From positions 1 to 56,765 of the forward strand of contig NZ_JAMXAX010000022.1 in the NCBI RefSeq assembly GCF_023913775.1: a stretch of 56,765 bases of DNA, in the 5' to 3' direction. Under the pieces are notes generated by a model. The model was not told where the DNA came from. It made no database searches and saw only the letters and a program-made list of their open reading frames with translations. Made by a program: the position numbers and the translations under genes. Within the stretch, counting starts at the first letter, position 1; each line of letters starts with the position of its first letter. This document shows positions 17,201 to 23,764 of this stretch, one piece after another. The DNA is from Acidovorax facilis (GTDB lineage Bacteria > Pseudomonadota > Gammaproteobacteria > Burkholderiales > Burkholderiaceae_C).

Positions 17201-18068
17201 TGGTGCCGAAGTCAGTGCTTGCCCGGAAGAGGCGGGCCACGTTCTTGTTGAGCTGGTCCTCGCAGTTTCCGGTCTTGCAACCCGCGAGCACGAAGGGACT
17301 ATCGCGCAACGTGCCAACGATGTTCTCGCATGCCGTTGCGCAGGTCACCAGCGGGAACGAGCCATCGGCGTTCACATAGGCGCCAGATTCAGCCCTGAAG
17401 GTGTCCGCGCCTACCCAGATGATCTCGTAGCCGGAATTCACGCCTTCGCCGCAGAAGTTTTCCCACTCCCCGACGACGTTGCCCGAGCGATAGAGCTTGT
17501 TGGATTCGGGCAGCGGCTTCTTGGTGCACATCCGATTGAATCGCTGGATGTTCGATGCCCACATATCGTCTCGCGTGACGTTTGAGTTGACGATGAAGTA
17601 CAAGGCCTTCATAGCACTGCGCATGATGCTGCAACCCTGAGCCGCCGTCGCGCCAGCTCGGTTCTCATCGTCACAGAACTCGACCTCTGAGAACCAGGCC
17701 GGTCGCATCGCGATGCTTATTCGATTCCCCACTGAGTAGCCGAGCGTCGTGGCGACCGAGATCGGCATGGCAAGCCCAATCGGCACATCGTCGATGAGCT
17801 GCGGCGCAGCAAACCCGTCCACCGATTCCACGTTGACTGTGGTTTTAGGCACCAAGATGCAGGAGACCACGACGAACTGAAGCAGTAGCTTGTCCAGGCG
17901 GAACTGCCGCTCGAGGACGCCCACGGTGATGGTGGCGAGGATCGCGATCACCATGCCCGCCTTGACCATCGTTGCGATGTAGTCGTCCTGGCCGAAGAAC
18001 ATGGCCACGGCGCGAAACGCATTCGCGACAAACGCGGTGTCGCCCAGGGTGTAGACGGAGAAGCTCAT
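14202..18068 (-). CDS. traG: TraG, mating-pair stabilisation and pilus assembly protein
   Basis: 1288 residues, longer than F TraG (~938) and close to the SXT/IncC type. Membrane helices lie in the N-terminal half: near 35-55 (MVKAGMVIAILATITVGVL), near 65-80, and a cluster at ~355-400 (NLAMVTLIAISPFMLMI … ALPMYLMYMIFAACPFVVFAI). A hydrophobic stretch near 470-490 precedes a long soluble region that is Gly/Ser/Ala-rich (500-720) and then alanine-rich helical. Known: the TraG N-terminus supports pilus assembly and the periplasmic C-terminus stabilises mating pairs and takes part in entry exclusion. The start ATG overlaps the traH stop (ATGA), showing coupling. Confidence 0.92.
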   Translation of the reverse strand: MSFSVYTLGDTAFVANAFRAVAMFFGQDDYIATMVKAGMVIAILATITVGVLERQFRLDKLLLQFVVVSCILVPKTTVNVESVDGFAAPQLIDDVPIGLAMPISVATTLGYSVGNRISIAMRPAWFSEVEFCDDENRAGATAAQGCSIMRSAMKALYFIVNSNVTRDDMWASNIQRFNRMCTKKPLPESNKLYRSGNVVGEWENFCGEGVNSGYEIIWVGADTFRAESGAYVNADGSFPLVTCATACENIVGTLRDSPFVLAGCKTGNCEDQLNKNVARLFRASTDFGTTLADKFKSSIVASCVMNGRGSTGALSRGYTNDDDRSIAVCNKFMGLYDKVVAADYTRTTAASVTNLAMVTLIAISPFMLMIATMNVMWMLKALPMYLMYMIFAACPFVVFAIADNYFGSNLENIMKAYAEMLTDPTRSACTGGGLCMFEFSAMTEQIVAAMDTAATMVSAGPFALVAILGGMGASKMFGGAPAAAGGGGTSGPKDGSDAFAKAQVAHGRYSGNAEALHAAHQMIGTGAQQAMMNAALLNQGGMTFGETNKAGQTTGFQNQGGVEGARSADVGVKTTSSTGSGTEVGTSRTGGTGMSSGTAQTIQANQGSEASLGTTEAARSSARASLDAKAGVVAQGGRQPDGPQNGAGGATKKGSGTGSKLPALSAGLGGSAGAELASEQSRGDRTSASLQRGNGARQETGARFESGGSITTSGSNRTGLDNSAGTTESQRRSAGESGSHGGTSSTEFSGASQYKTPSFTAIAARLPADVLFGGGNTTFGKGTSFAMRESLMGKLRAAGMDANDVMGILGRVDQESAKLGSLGAALGPINGYAAAVSNALGGMMAQGGPDALKGAIGAAAIMNDGAAVKALSAQLQASQGAIADEGNRRVGEQQPVAAAAGVAAQQAQERVATAQEQAPAAFATERAKAEGAIAQGKSAAGTLNAAGVEGAYAKALATIGGVDPKNASLGAAISKLGDLAKTTVGEARGALKAMGMSDGQIDALGVGAGVAAGAIVGAQAASAIRGAVTATGAAVAAVRSSPAAAAAALEKLGAAAGMGKGRMRGAVADIANHGARSLGSIAASLTEAAANPAARHALRAAGLAGRILPGVGWAITGIEVANFISEQTTGKSLMQHGTEAWNSATGGTPSPAPASPSSGASAGTAGSSQPLANYGAPQVDHGGAAPFSPAPGQAGGGLGSGTTSFGAVSGAVPGLAGSVGGGLPGAATIDMGIQGQGTAQATTTTGFSGGSVSGAVAAPGSSTSKKMDAALKLLDTGGASSKGSSPIL

Positions 18069-19576
18069 TGCCGCTGGCCTCCATCATTCATCTGCTGCAG
18101 CCGGTCGATGTCGCTCACCATCTTTGCGATCTCGCCCGAGGTGTCGTACTCAACCGCAGCCTTCAGGTAGGGTGCCGTCTGCTGCTCCACGGCCACAGCG
18201 CGGCTGCGCAGGAGGTCGATCTGGTGAAGCGCCGATTGGTCCCGCGTGTCGTTGAGGGTCCGGGCCATCACTTGACGGATGCTGTTGGCAAGCTGGAACC
18301 GTAGGTGGATCGTCACCCCTCGGGCGTACTTCAGCGCGATGGTGGTCGCGAAGCCAGCGCCACCGGCTCGATTTGCTTCCTTCACCATGTGCAGGATGTT
18401 GCCGGGCATCACGCGGGCTATGGCCTGCGCCTCGGGCGTCATGCCGCTGCCGCCACCATAGAGGGCAGAGTGGACGATGGAACCCGGGAGGATGGAGCTG
18501 ATCGTGGTTACGTCCTCAGTTCCAAACAATGCGCGGTTGACCATTGCCGCGACGCCCGGCCACTCCGCGTGCGTGAGCGAGCTCTTGCTCAGCTTGATGC
18601 AGCTGGTGGAAATGTCGCTGCAGCTCCAGACCTCGAGTCCAGTGCTGCTGGTCGCCGTTTTCGGTTCCAGCAGTTCATCGATAGTGATGGTTGGGGCCGC
18701 GTAGGGAATCGAATTGAGGCAGCGCAGCTCGGAGGAGCCCGTTCCGCAGGGCTCGCTTGCCCGACTTGGATTGAGGTCCGAGTCTGCAGACGGGAAGACG
18801 TATGTCCCATACAGGGACAGCAGGAGCATCGTGGCCTGGGCATCGGACATGTAGCCGCGCAAGACGTTGGCGTGCTGATCGTTGTTCTTGAAGGCCTGGA
18901 AGACGATGTTCCCGGTCATCTTGACCGGTGCGTTGTCGCCTGTCGCAATCGCCTTGGCCTGCTCTTTCTGGGTGGTGGCGCTCGCTTTCGCCCGGCCCGC
19001 GAGGGCATCCGAGGTTTGACTCCAGGCGTTTGACGCGTGGGTCATGACGTTGTGCCACCGCGTGCTGAGCGCCTCGCGGTCCGAGGAATCCTTGTCGAAC
19101 ATCGCGTTCGCGATGGCGCAGGTGTTCTGGGCCATGGCGTTAATCTCGCGGATTGCGGCCTCAAGCTCAGAGAGGATGGCGTCGCAGCTGTCGCACATTC
19201 CCTTGATGGCGGCCCTGAGGGCAAACGCTGGCGCCACCGCGATGATGGAGCGGATCAGCTGCTGGAACTGTTCGCCATTGATGAAGCTAAAGCTTCCGAA
19301 GAACGCATCGATCCCGCCACAGCCTGCATCGATCTTTGGCCGGGAAAACTGGATGACTGTGAAGTTCTGCGTGATCGGTCGGACCGAAACTTGCCCTCCG
19401 TAGAACCCATTGGCGCGCAGCGTGCTTACTGCCTGGGGATCTGTCACTGAGGACATGTACATCCCGCGAACGGCCTCTTTGAGGCCAGCATTTGCGGGCA
19501 TGGAGGTCACGGCCATTGTGCTGGCGAGGACGGCGGAGACGAGGCGTATCGCCAGCTTGCGGGTTTTTTGAGTCAT
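18065..19576 (-). CDS. traH: TraH, pilus assembly protein
   Basis: The start was chosen at ATG 19576 (MTQKTRKLAIRLVSAVLAS), which gives a clear signal peptide ending in MPANA and has AAGG upstream. The longer frame to 19633 runs into a palindromic leader. The 503-residue protein shows the TraH core: the glycine-rich 'MYMSSVTDPQ', 'AGCGGIDAFFGSFSFINGEQF', and 'CDSCDAI' with conserved cysteines, then coiled segments. TraH is periplasmic/outer-membrane associated, works with TraF, TraW, TraU and TrbI in pilus extension and retraction, and is found only in F-type systems. It heads the operon traH-traG-giants, with a divergent pilin gene upstream. Confidence 0.92.
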   Translation of the reverse strand: MTQKTRKLAIRLVSAVLASTMAVTSMPANAGLKEAVRGMYMSSVTDPQAVSTLRANGFYGGQVSVRPITQNFTVIQFSRPKIDAGCGGIDAFFGSFSFINGEQFQQLIRSIIAVAPAFALRAAIKGMCDSCDAILSELEAAIREINAMAQNTCAIANAMFDKDSSDREALSTRWHNVMTHASNAWSQTSDALAGRAKASATTQKEQAKAIATGDNAPVKMTGNIVFQAFKNNDQHANVLRGYMSDAQATMLLLSLYGTYVFPSADSDLNPSRASEPCGTGSSELRCLNSIPYAAPTITIDELLEPKTATSSTGLEVWSCSDISTSCIKLSKSSLTHAEWPGVAAMVNRALFGTEDVTTISSILPGSIVHSALYGGGSGMTPEAQAIARVMPGNILHMVKEANRAGGAGFATTIALKYARGVTIHLRFQLANSIRQVMARTLNDTRDQSALHQIDLLRSRAVAVEQQTAPYLKAAVEYDTSGEIAKMVSDIDRLQQMNDGGQRQ

Positions 19577-19601
19577 CTGAAGTGCCTTGAAACACATGCC
19601 C

Positions 19602-19628
19602 GCTTTTGTTTTGCAACAAAACAAAAGC
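19602..19628. promoter_or_regulatory. 27-bp perfect palindrome in the traH leader
   Basis: GCTTTTGTTTTG is followed by CAA and then by its exact reverse complement CAAAACAAAAGC, giving 12-bp arms with a 3-base centre. It lies 26 bases upstream of the traH ATG, in the spacer with the divergent pilin gene. An AACAATT motif follows immediately (19629-19635). It could be an operator for a dimeric repressor or a leader hairpin in traH mRNA. A terminator role is unlikely, since the arms are A/T-rich and no U-run follows. Confidence 0.6.
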
Positions 19629-19713
19629 AACAATTAGACTTTTGGCATGATTTGTTACATACTAGCGCCGCCAAAACAAATTGGCAAGTCAAACCAATTC
19701 GTAGGAGTTAGAT

Positions 19714-20088
19714 ATGCAAAGTACGTGGATGAGCGCGGCCCGGGCGCGCGCAAAGGTTGTTTTCGGCCCCCTGAGCAGCGCAGTCATGAAGCCCGGTCGG
19801 GCAGTCGTTGTGCTGGCGCTCGCTCAGGGCGCGGCCACTGTGGCGCACGCCGGAGCCGGTGGCACCGAGTTCCAGACGGTCTATGACCAAATCTCGGGCT
19901 GGACCAACGGTGTGCTGGGCAAAACCCTGGCCATTTCCAGCCTGCTGGTGGGTTTGGGCATCGGCGTGATCAAGCAGTCGGTCATGGCCGCTGTGGTCGG
20001 CGTGTCCATGGCACTCGTGGCGGGCTTCGGCCCCGGCGCGATCGATGGGGTGATCACGGTGGGCCATTCCATCGTTGTGCCGATCTGA
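19714..20088 (+). CDS. traA: TraA-type conjugative pilin precursor
   Basis: 124 residues. A long leader (1-46) ends in a hydrophobic stretch and the signal-peptidase site AHA|GAGG. The mature part of ~78 residues has two adjacent membrane helices (~71-88 LAISSLLVGLGIGVIK and ~89-107 VMAAVVGVSMALVAGFG) split by a short basic turn (K87), as in F-like pilins. The leader length is typical of propilins. GGAG precedes the start. The gene is on the plus strand, divergent from traH and far from traL, whereas F-type operons usually have traA directly before traL. An S26 peptidase (33552-34079) is encoded in the element, so further C-terminal trimming or cyclisation, as described for IncHI TrhA, is possible but not shown. 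Confidence 0.85.
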   Translation: MQSTWMSAARARAKVVFGPLSSAVMKPGRAVVVLALAQGAATVAHAGAGGTEFQTVYDQISGWTNGVLGKTLAISSLLVGLGIGVIKQSVMAAVVGVSMALVAGFGPGAIDGVITVGHSIVVPI

Positions 20089-20117
20089 GGCGCGCTCCAC
20101 GCCTACCCTCCTCCCCA

Positions 20118-20140
20118 GGGGCGCTTCGGCGCCCCATTTT
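20118..20140 (+). terminator. Terminator after the pilin gene
   Basis: GGGGCGC-TTCG-GCGCCCC (20118-20135) is followed by ATTTTGTTT. It lies 30 bases after the pilin stop and overlaps the start region of the next gene. It may therefore attenuate the downstream genes relative to the pilin. Confidence 0.85.
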
Positions 20141-20156
20141 GTTTCCCGGAACCAAT

Positions 20157-20741
20157 ATGTACAAATTCCAATGCTTCTTCGCTGTACCGCTCTTCTTGGC
20201 CGCCGGGCTGTGCCAGGCACAGGCAATCGATCGGCTAACCATGGGGCACACACCGGAGTCGGAGGCCGTTCGAACCATGCAAGGCATCGTGGCCGCAGTG
20301 GGGGACGGCGCCCGGGTCGAGCTCCGACCTGGCGGCGACTATGGCACGCAGGCCGTGGTTGTGCGGGCCTTTGCCCTGCCCCTCGGGGAACTGCAGGCGA
20401 ACGTGGCCATGATTGCGACGACGGGTGGAAAGGCCACGTATGCAAGGTATGTGATACGTCGAGAACACCTCCCTGCCGCACTCAAATTGCTGCAAGGTCG
20501 CTGGCCAGCCCACGTGAAAGTTGCATCGGACGAGGCCGGTGTCAACGACGTGTTCTTCGTTTCACCGCTGAATGCGGCTTGGGTGCATCTCGGGACGGGT
20601 TCCGGGTATTTTGGAGAGGTGGTCATCACCACGCATGCCAAGCTGCGCGACATCCTGGCGGCACAGAATCGAATCGACGACTGGTGGCCGGAAATCGAGG
20701 ACGCCATTGCCAAATCGGCCCGTTCGTCGAGCAAGCGATAG
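20157..20741 (+). CDS. Secreted hypothetical protein (194 aa)
   Basis: The start was placed at ATG 20157 (MYKFQCFFAVPLFLAAGLCQAQA), giving a clean signal peptide cleaved after AQA. The first in-frame start (20139) would sit inside the terminator tail. The mature part is mixed alpha/beta (SEAVRTMQGIVAAVGDGARVEL … FALPLGELQANVAMIATTGGKA … WVHLGTGSGYFGEVVITTHAKL … WWPEIEDAIAKS), with no membrane helix and no cysteines after the signal. It follows the pilin gene on the same strand, so a periplasmic role tied to the pilin is plausible. I recognise no family. Confidence 0.7.
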   Translation: MYKFQCFFAVPLFLAAGLCQAQAIDRLTMGHTPESEAVRTMQGIVAAVGDGARVELRPGGDYGTQAVVVRAFALPLGELQANVAMIATTGGKATYARYVIRREHLPAALKLLQGRWPAHVKVASDEAGVNDVFFVSPLNAAWVHLGTGSGYFGEVVITTHAKLRDILAAQNRIDDWWPEIEDAIAKSARSSSKR

Positions 20742-20767
20742 GGACGCTTGCCCCAACCTTCAGCGCC

Positions 20768-20798
20768 TTGGCACGTCCCCAAAGAAGTGCGGTAAAAT
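20768..20798 (+). promoter_or_regulatory. Candidate promoter for the RNA leader of the DUF3800 gene
   Basis: TTGGCA (20768-20773) and TAAAAT (20793-20798) are separated by 19 bases, slightly long for a sigma-70 promoter. Transcription would start near 20805 and enter the structured leader. Confidence 0.4.
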
Positions 20799-20804
20799 GC
20801 TTAG

Positions 20805-20894
20805 GAGTCGAGAGCGCTGTCGATAACGGTGCGTTGGGCGATTGTTCCACTCGGCTTACCATTTCATACGGGCTGCGACTTCGCAGCCCGTTTT
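20805..20894 (+). ncRNA. Structured leader RNA candidate upstream of DUF3800
   Basis: About 90 bases without an ORF lie between a promoter-like element and a strong hairpin: CGGGCTGCG (20869-20877), loop ACTT, CGCAGCCCG (20882-20890), then TTTTCGTTT. The DUF3800 ribosome-binding site (GAGGAG) starts only 11 bases beyond the stem. Known: several conserved RNA motifs (named DUF3800-I onward) were found computationally upstream of DUF3800 genes, but their function is unknown. Whether this sequence fits one of those models was not tested. It could equally be a plain terminator for the upstream gene. Confidence 0.45.
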
Positions 20895-20911
20895 CGTTTC
20901 CGAGGAGTCCC

Positions 20912-21676
20912 GTGCATCTACTGTATCTTGACGAGTCGGGTCACCCACATGACCCCAGCACCCAGTTCTTCGTCTTGGCAGGCGTTGCTGTGTTCGAGCG
21001 GTCGACGCACTGGGTTGAATCGCGCATCAATCCGATCGCTGCGCGCTTCAGTCCACATGACCCGTCCGCCATCGAGTTCCACGGCTCGCCGATGTACTCG
21101 GCGAGGGACGACTGGTCGGGAGTGCCCCCAGCTGACCGCGTGCAGGCCCTGGTAGATGTCCTGTCGTTGCTCGGCAACGCGCAACTCCAGCTCAGAGTTT
21201 TTGCGTCCGTGATCGAGAAGTCGACGCTGCCCCAGGACCAGATTCTTGAGCGCTCCTTTGAAGCTGTCGCGCACCAGTTTGACCAATACCTCGCCGACAT
21301 GTGGACAAGACGCAGAGATCCACAACGTGGGCTTGTGGTATGCGACAAGGCATCCTACGAGCAGAAGCTACAGGCGCTTTCTTCCTTGTTTAAGCACGAG
21401 GGGCATGCGCTGGGACGGCTGCGCAACTTTGCAGAAGTCCCTCTATTCCTTGATTCCAAGGCATCGCGACTCATTCAGCTGGCTGATCTAGTTGCGTACT
21501 GGATCTTCCGCTACTACCAGTCGAAGGATTCGCGTGGTTTTCAGCTTATTGAGCCCTCCATTCTTCGGAGGGGTAACCTGCGAGTTGGCTTGACGGCCTC
21601 CGTGACCCCCGCCACAGAGCAGGAGTTGGCGCGGATCCAGCCTCACAAGTATCCTTTCCCGAACCCGACGGTCTGA
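20912..21676 (+). CDS. DUF3800 domain-containing protein
   Basis: The start GTG at 20912 has GAGGAG seven bases upstream. 254 residues. It opens with the family hallmark LLYLDESGHP (residues 3-12), followed by FFVLAGVAVF, a central helical region, VVCDKASYEQK, and the late motif IQLADLVAYWIFRYY near 190-205. Known: DUF3800 proteins are widespread on mobile elements and phages, often near defence genes, and have no established biochemical role. The DE and Q-AD motifs suggest a metal-binding, RNase-H-like active site (inference). It stands as a cargo gene between the pilin region and the main tra operon, preceded by an RNA-like leader. Confidence 0.85.
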   Translation: MHLLYLDESGHPHDPSTQFFVLAGVAVFERSTHWVESRINPIAARFSPHDPSAIEFHGSPMYSARDDWSGVPPADRVQALVDVLSLLGNAQLQLRVFASVIEKSTLPQDQILERSFEAVAHQFDQYLADMWTRRRDPQRGLVVCDKASYEQKLQALSSLFKHEGHALGRLRNFAEVPLFLDSKASRLIQLADLVAYWIFRYYQSKDSRGFQLIEPSILRRGNLRVGLTASVTPATEQELARIQPHKYPFPNPTV

Positions 21677-21760
21677 GTTGCAGCTACCACATGCCGCGCC
21701 CTCGCATGCTGAGCGTGCATCGTGGGCAAGATCGCGCGCATCGCGTACGGTATCGCTGCC

Positions 21761-22162
21761 TCAATTTCCCGTAGCTCGCTGTACTTCACCATTCGCGCTC
21801 GTTCGCCCATCTCCACGGGACTGCGCCATGGTCTCAGCGCTACGATTGCGTCGGAAAATGGGCCTTTGGGGTTCAGCCAATCCGGCTTTCTGGCGGCAGC
21901 CCGACGGTGCCCCACCGGCTGGTGGCGCCGGCGCTATCCAGTACACCCATATCCCCCACATCCAGCCCAAAGCACTGACGACGGACACGACGATGATCCC
22001 CCATTGATCGCTATCTTTGAGCGCAAGGAACCAGAATGGCTGGCTACACGCCCCGATGACACTTGCCCATCTGCGCAACTGCAAGCTGCGAGCCTGCGAA
22101 AGCCAGATCGCGGCCGGGCCGGACAGTGCAATGGCGCTTTGGGTGATGAGATCGGATGGCAT
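21761..22162 (-). CDS. Small membrane protein (133 aa frame, core about 75 aa)
   Basis: The N-terminal part has two membrane helices: SDLITQSAIALSGPAAIWLS and WGIIVVSVVSALGWMWGIWV, with a conserved-looking 'RRWASVIGACSQPFWF' between them. Small phage and plasmid membrane proteins of this design are common and of unknown role. The C-terminal 55 residues (after GIWVYWIAP) look like low-quality coding. A parallel minus-strand frame (21643-21915) runs alongside, so the true end may be earlier or a frameshift may be present. It is the last gene of the long tra operon, 40 bases after the DsbC-like gene. Confidence 0.55.
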   Translation of the reverse strand: MPSDLITQSAIALSGPAAIWLSQARSLQLRRWASVIGACSQPFWFLALKDSDQWGIIVVSVVSALGWMWGIWVYWIAPAPPAGGAPSGCRQKAGLAEPQRPIFRRNRSAETMAQSRGDGRTSANGEVQRATGN

Positions 22163-22201
22163 ATGCGGGATTTTGCTTTGCTGTACGGATCAACAGCAAA
22201 C

Positions 22202-23098
22202 TCAGTCGCCGAGCAGCGCCTTCCAATCGGCTTCAGACTGGGGAGGCTTGAACGTGCTGTACCGGCCCTTGTCGTTCACGAAGATCAGAGGGAGCCGGTC
22301 GATTCCCGACTCGACGGCCATCCTGGAGTTCTTGTCGATGGCGAAGATGCCCTTGCCAAGCGTTGCCTTGACCACGGCATCGTTGCGCAGACGGTTCTTG
22401 TCCACAAAGGACGCCTTCTCGCCGTCACGAAGCCACTCCGCGAGCCAAGGGAGCATCCGCGTGGTGCCGGCAGCGCCCATAAGGACGGCCTGCGCGCCAA
22501 CGTTGATTTCCTTCTGGGCATCGGAGACAAGTGCCATGTCCACCCCTGCCTTGCTCTTCATAGCGGTGTAGCGCTGCAGCAGCTCGCTGAGGAACTGACG
22601 CCCCTGAGGCTGCCCGAGATCCAAAACAAGGACGATTCGACGGCTGCCGGTACCGGGCGCGAGCTCGGCCTTCTCCAGCAGCGCAGGCGACATTGTGTTG
22701 CCGGCCTGCTCTCTCATGAATGTGCTGCCGAGGTCCTTGCCCTCTTTCATGTCCACCACGGAACCCACGACGGCGTAGCGGCCCGAGGTATCCGAGTAGA
22801 GAACGAGACGCTCGGGCTTTCGCTGCCCGTTGGCCGGGTTTTCTATCATGGCTTCATAGACAACCGCCTTCAGACCTTTGATGGGTGTATCCAGGGTAGA
22901 AAGCAGCCGGATGTCGCTGACCTTCCCTACCGCTGAGTTCGAGAGCAGCTTCTCCAACTGCTCGACCTTGTTGATCCAGGCGTCATCCACCGCAACATCT
23001 GGTGGAGTCTCGATCTTCAGCTTCTGGCCCCCGAACGAAGGAAGCGAGGTAGCCAGGACAGCTACTGCGAGCGAAATGGTGGTGATGAGTTTTTTCAC
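22202..23098 (-). CDS. DsbC-like thioredoxin-fold protein without any cysteine
   Basis: 298 residues. A signal peptide covers 1-23 (MKKLITTISLAVAVLATSLPSFG). The early segment (SDIRLLSTLDTPIKGLKAVVYEA … RLVLYSDTSGRYAVVGSVVDM) resembles the DsbC/DsbG dimerisation domain. The second part follows the thioredoxin pattern, with a beta strand IVLVLDLGQPQGRQFL where the CXXC should be, and a cis-proline-like RLPLIFVNDKGR near the end. No cysteine occurs anywhere in the chain, so it cannot catalyse disulfide exchange. A chaperone or structural role is inferred. It lies four bases after the DsbA-like gene. DsbC-type proteins are standard in SXT/IncC/IncHI transfer regions and help fold cysteine-rich TraN, TraU and TraH. 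Confidence 0.7.
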   Translation of the reverse strand: MKKLITTISLAVAVLATSLPSFGGQKLKIETPPDVAVDDAWINKVEQLEKLLSNSAVGKVSDIRLLSTLDTPIKGLKAVVYEAMIENPANGQRKPERLVLYSDTSGRYAVVGSVVDMKEGKDLGSTFMREQAGNTMSPALLEKAELAPGTGSRRIVLVLDLGQPQGRQFLSELLQRYTAMKSKAGVDMALVSDAQKEINVGAQAVLMGAAGTTRMLPWLAEWLRDGEKASFVDKNRLRNDAVVKATLGKGIFAIDKNSRMAVESGIDRLPLIFVNDKGRYSTFKPPQSEADWKALLGD

Positions 23099-23101
23099 AA
23101 T

Positions 23102-23764
23102 TCAGGCCTTGATGGATTGGCTGATAAGACCGTTGAGCAATCCGAAGAACAGTTCTGCCCGCGCTGCCGCGTCTTCCGGCGTCACGACGAACTGGCCCAG
23201 GACGCCGAGGGAGGGGGTTTTCAGAACCTCATAGCGCCCAGCCGCGTCAAGCCACTGTTCGATTTGCGCCAAGGTCTGCTTCTGGCGCATCACCACCAGC
23301 GCCTTCCCGGCATCCCCATAGCGAGAGACGACCCCTTCGATGTCTGCGAGCGACGGGCTATTCCCCTTGGCCTGCATCAGCTCAAGCGCATCCGCATCGA
23401 ATTTCGCCATCGTGCCGGGCGCCAGCTTCCCCAGCGCAACCCTGGCCGACATCAGCGTGATTTCCGCCTGGCTGGATGCATTCAGGATCACAGGGTTCAC
23501 GACAAAGCTGAGCGTGCGCGGTAGTGACTCGGCCCATTGCGCGATGCCGGCGTGGTATCGCTGGCATGCCGGGCACGCGTAGCTGATGAACTCCCGGACG
23601 CGCAGCTTGTCATTGGCGACCGGATTGCGCAGCACCTTGTATGGCTTGGTACCGCCCACATCGGGCATCGACGCTTTCTGGGCAAGCGCAGCGACAGGCA
23701 GCGCTGCAGCGAGACCCAGCAAGGCCCTGCGCGTGGGAGAAGAAGGGTTAGGTTCCAACTGCAC
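23102..23764 (-). CDS. dsbA: DsbA-like thiol:disulfide oxidoreductase
   Basis: The start was set at GTG 23764, which has AGGAG six bases upstream and gives 220 residues. Upstream ATGs in the frame lie inside the ATPase gene. The N-terminus (TRRALLGLAAALPVAALAQ) is a signal with a twin-arginine-like motif. The active site CPAC is C64/C67 in VREFISYACPACQRYH, followed by the helical insertion of DsbA proteins and a cis-Pro-like region. It introduces disulfides into periplasmic proteins. The probable clients are the cysteine-rich TraN, TraU and TraH of the same operon. It overlaps the ATPase gene upstream by 17 bases. Confidence 0.85.
   Translation of the reverse strand: MQLEPNPSSPTRRALLGLAAALPVAALAQKASMPDVGGTKPYKVLRNPVANDKLRVREFISYACPACQRYHAGIAQWAESLPRTLSFVVNPVILNASSQAEITLMSARVALGKLAPGTMAKFDADALELMQAKGNSPSLADIEGVVSRYGDAGKALVVMRQKQTLAQIEQWLDAAGRYEVLKTPSLGVLGQFVVTPEDAAARAELFFGLLNGLISQSIKA

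Noticed and set aside
21643..21915. 90-residue minus-strand frame beside the small membrane protein
   Set aside because: Its start is a GTG without ribosome-binding site inside another gene and its 3' end overlaps DUF3800. It may be the true continuation after a frameshift, but I cannot support it as a gene.
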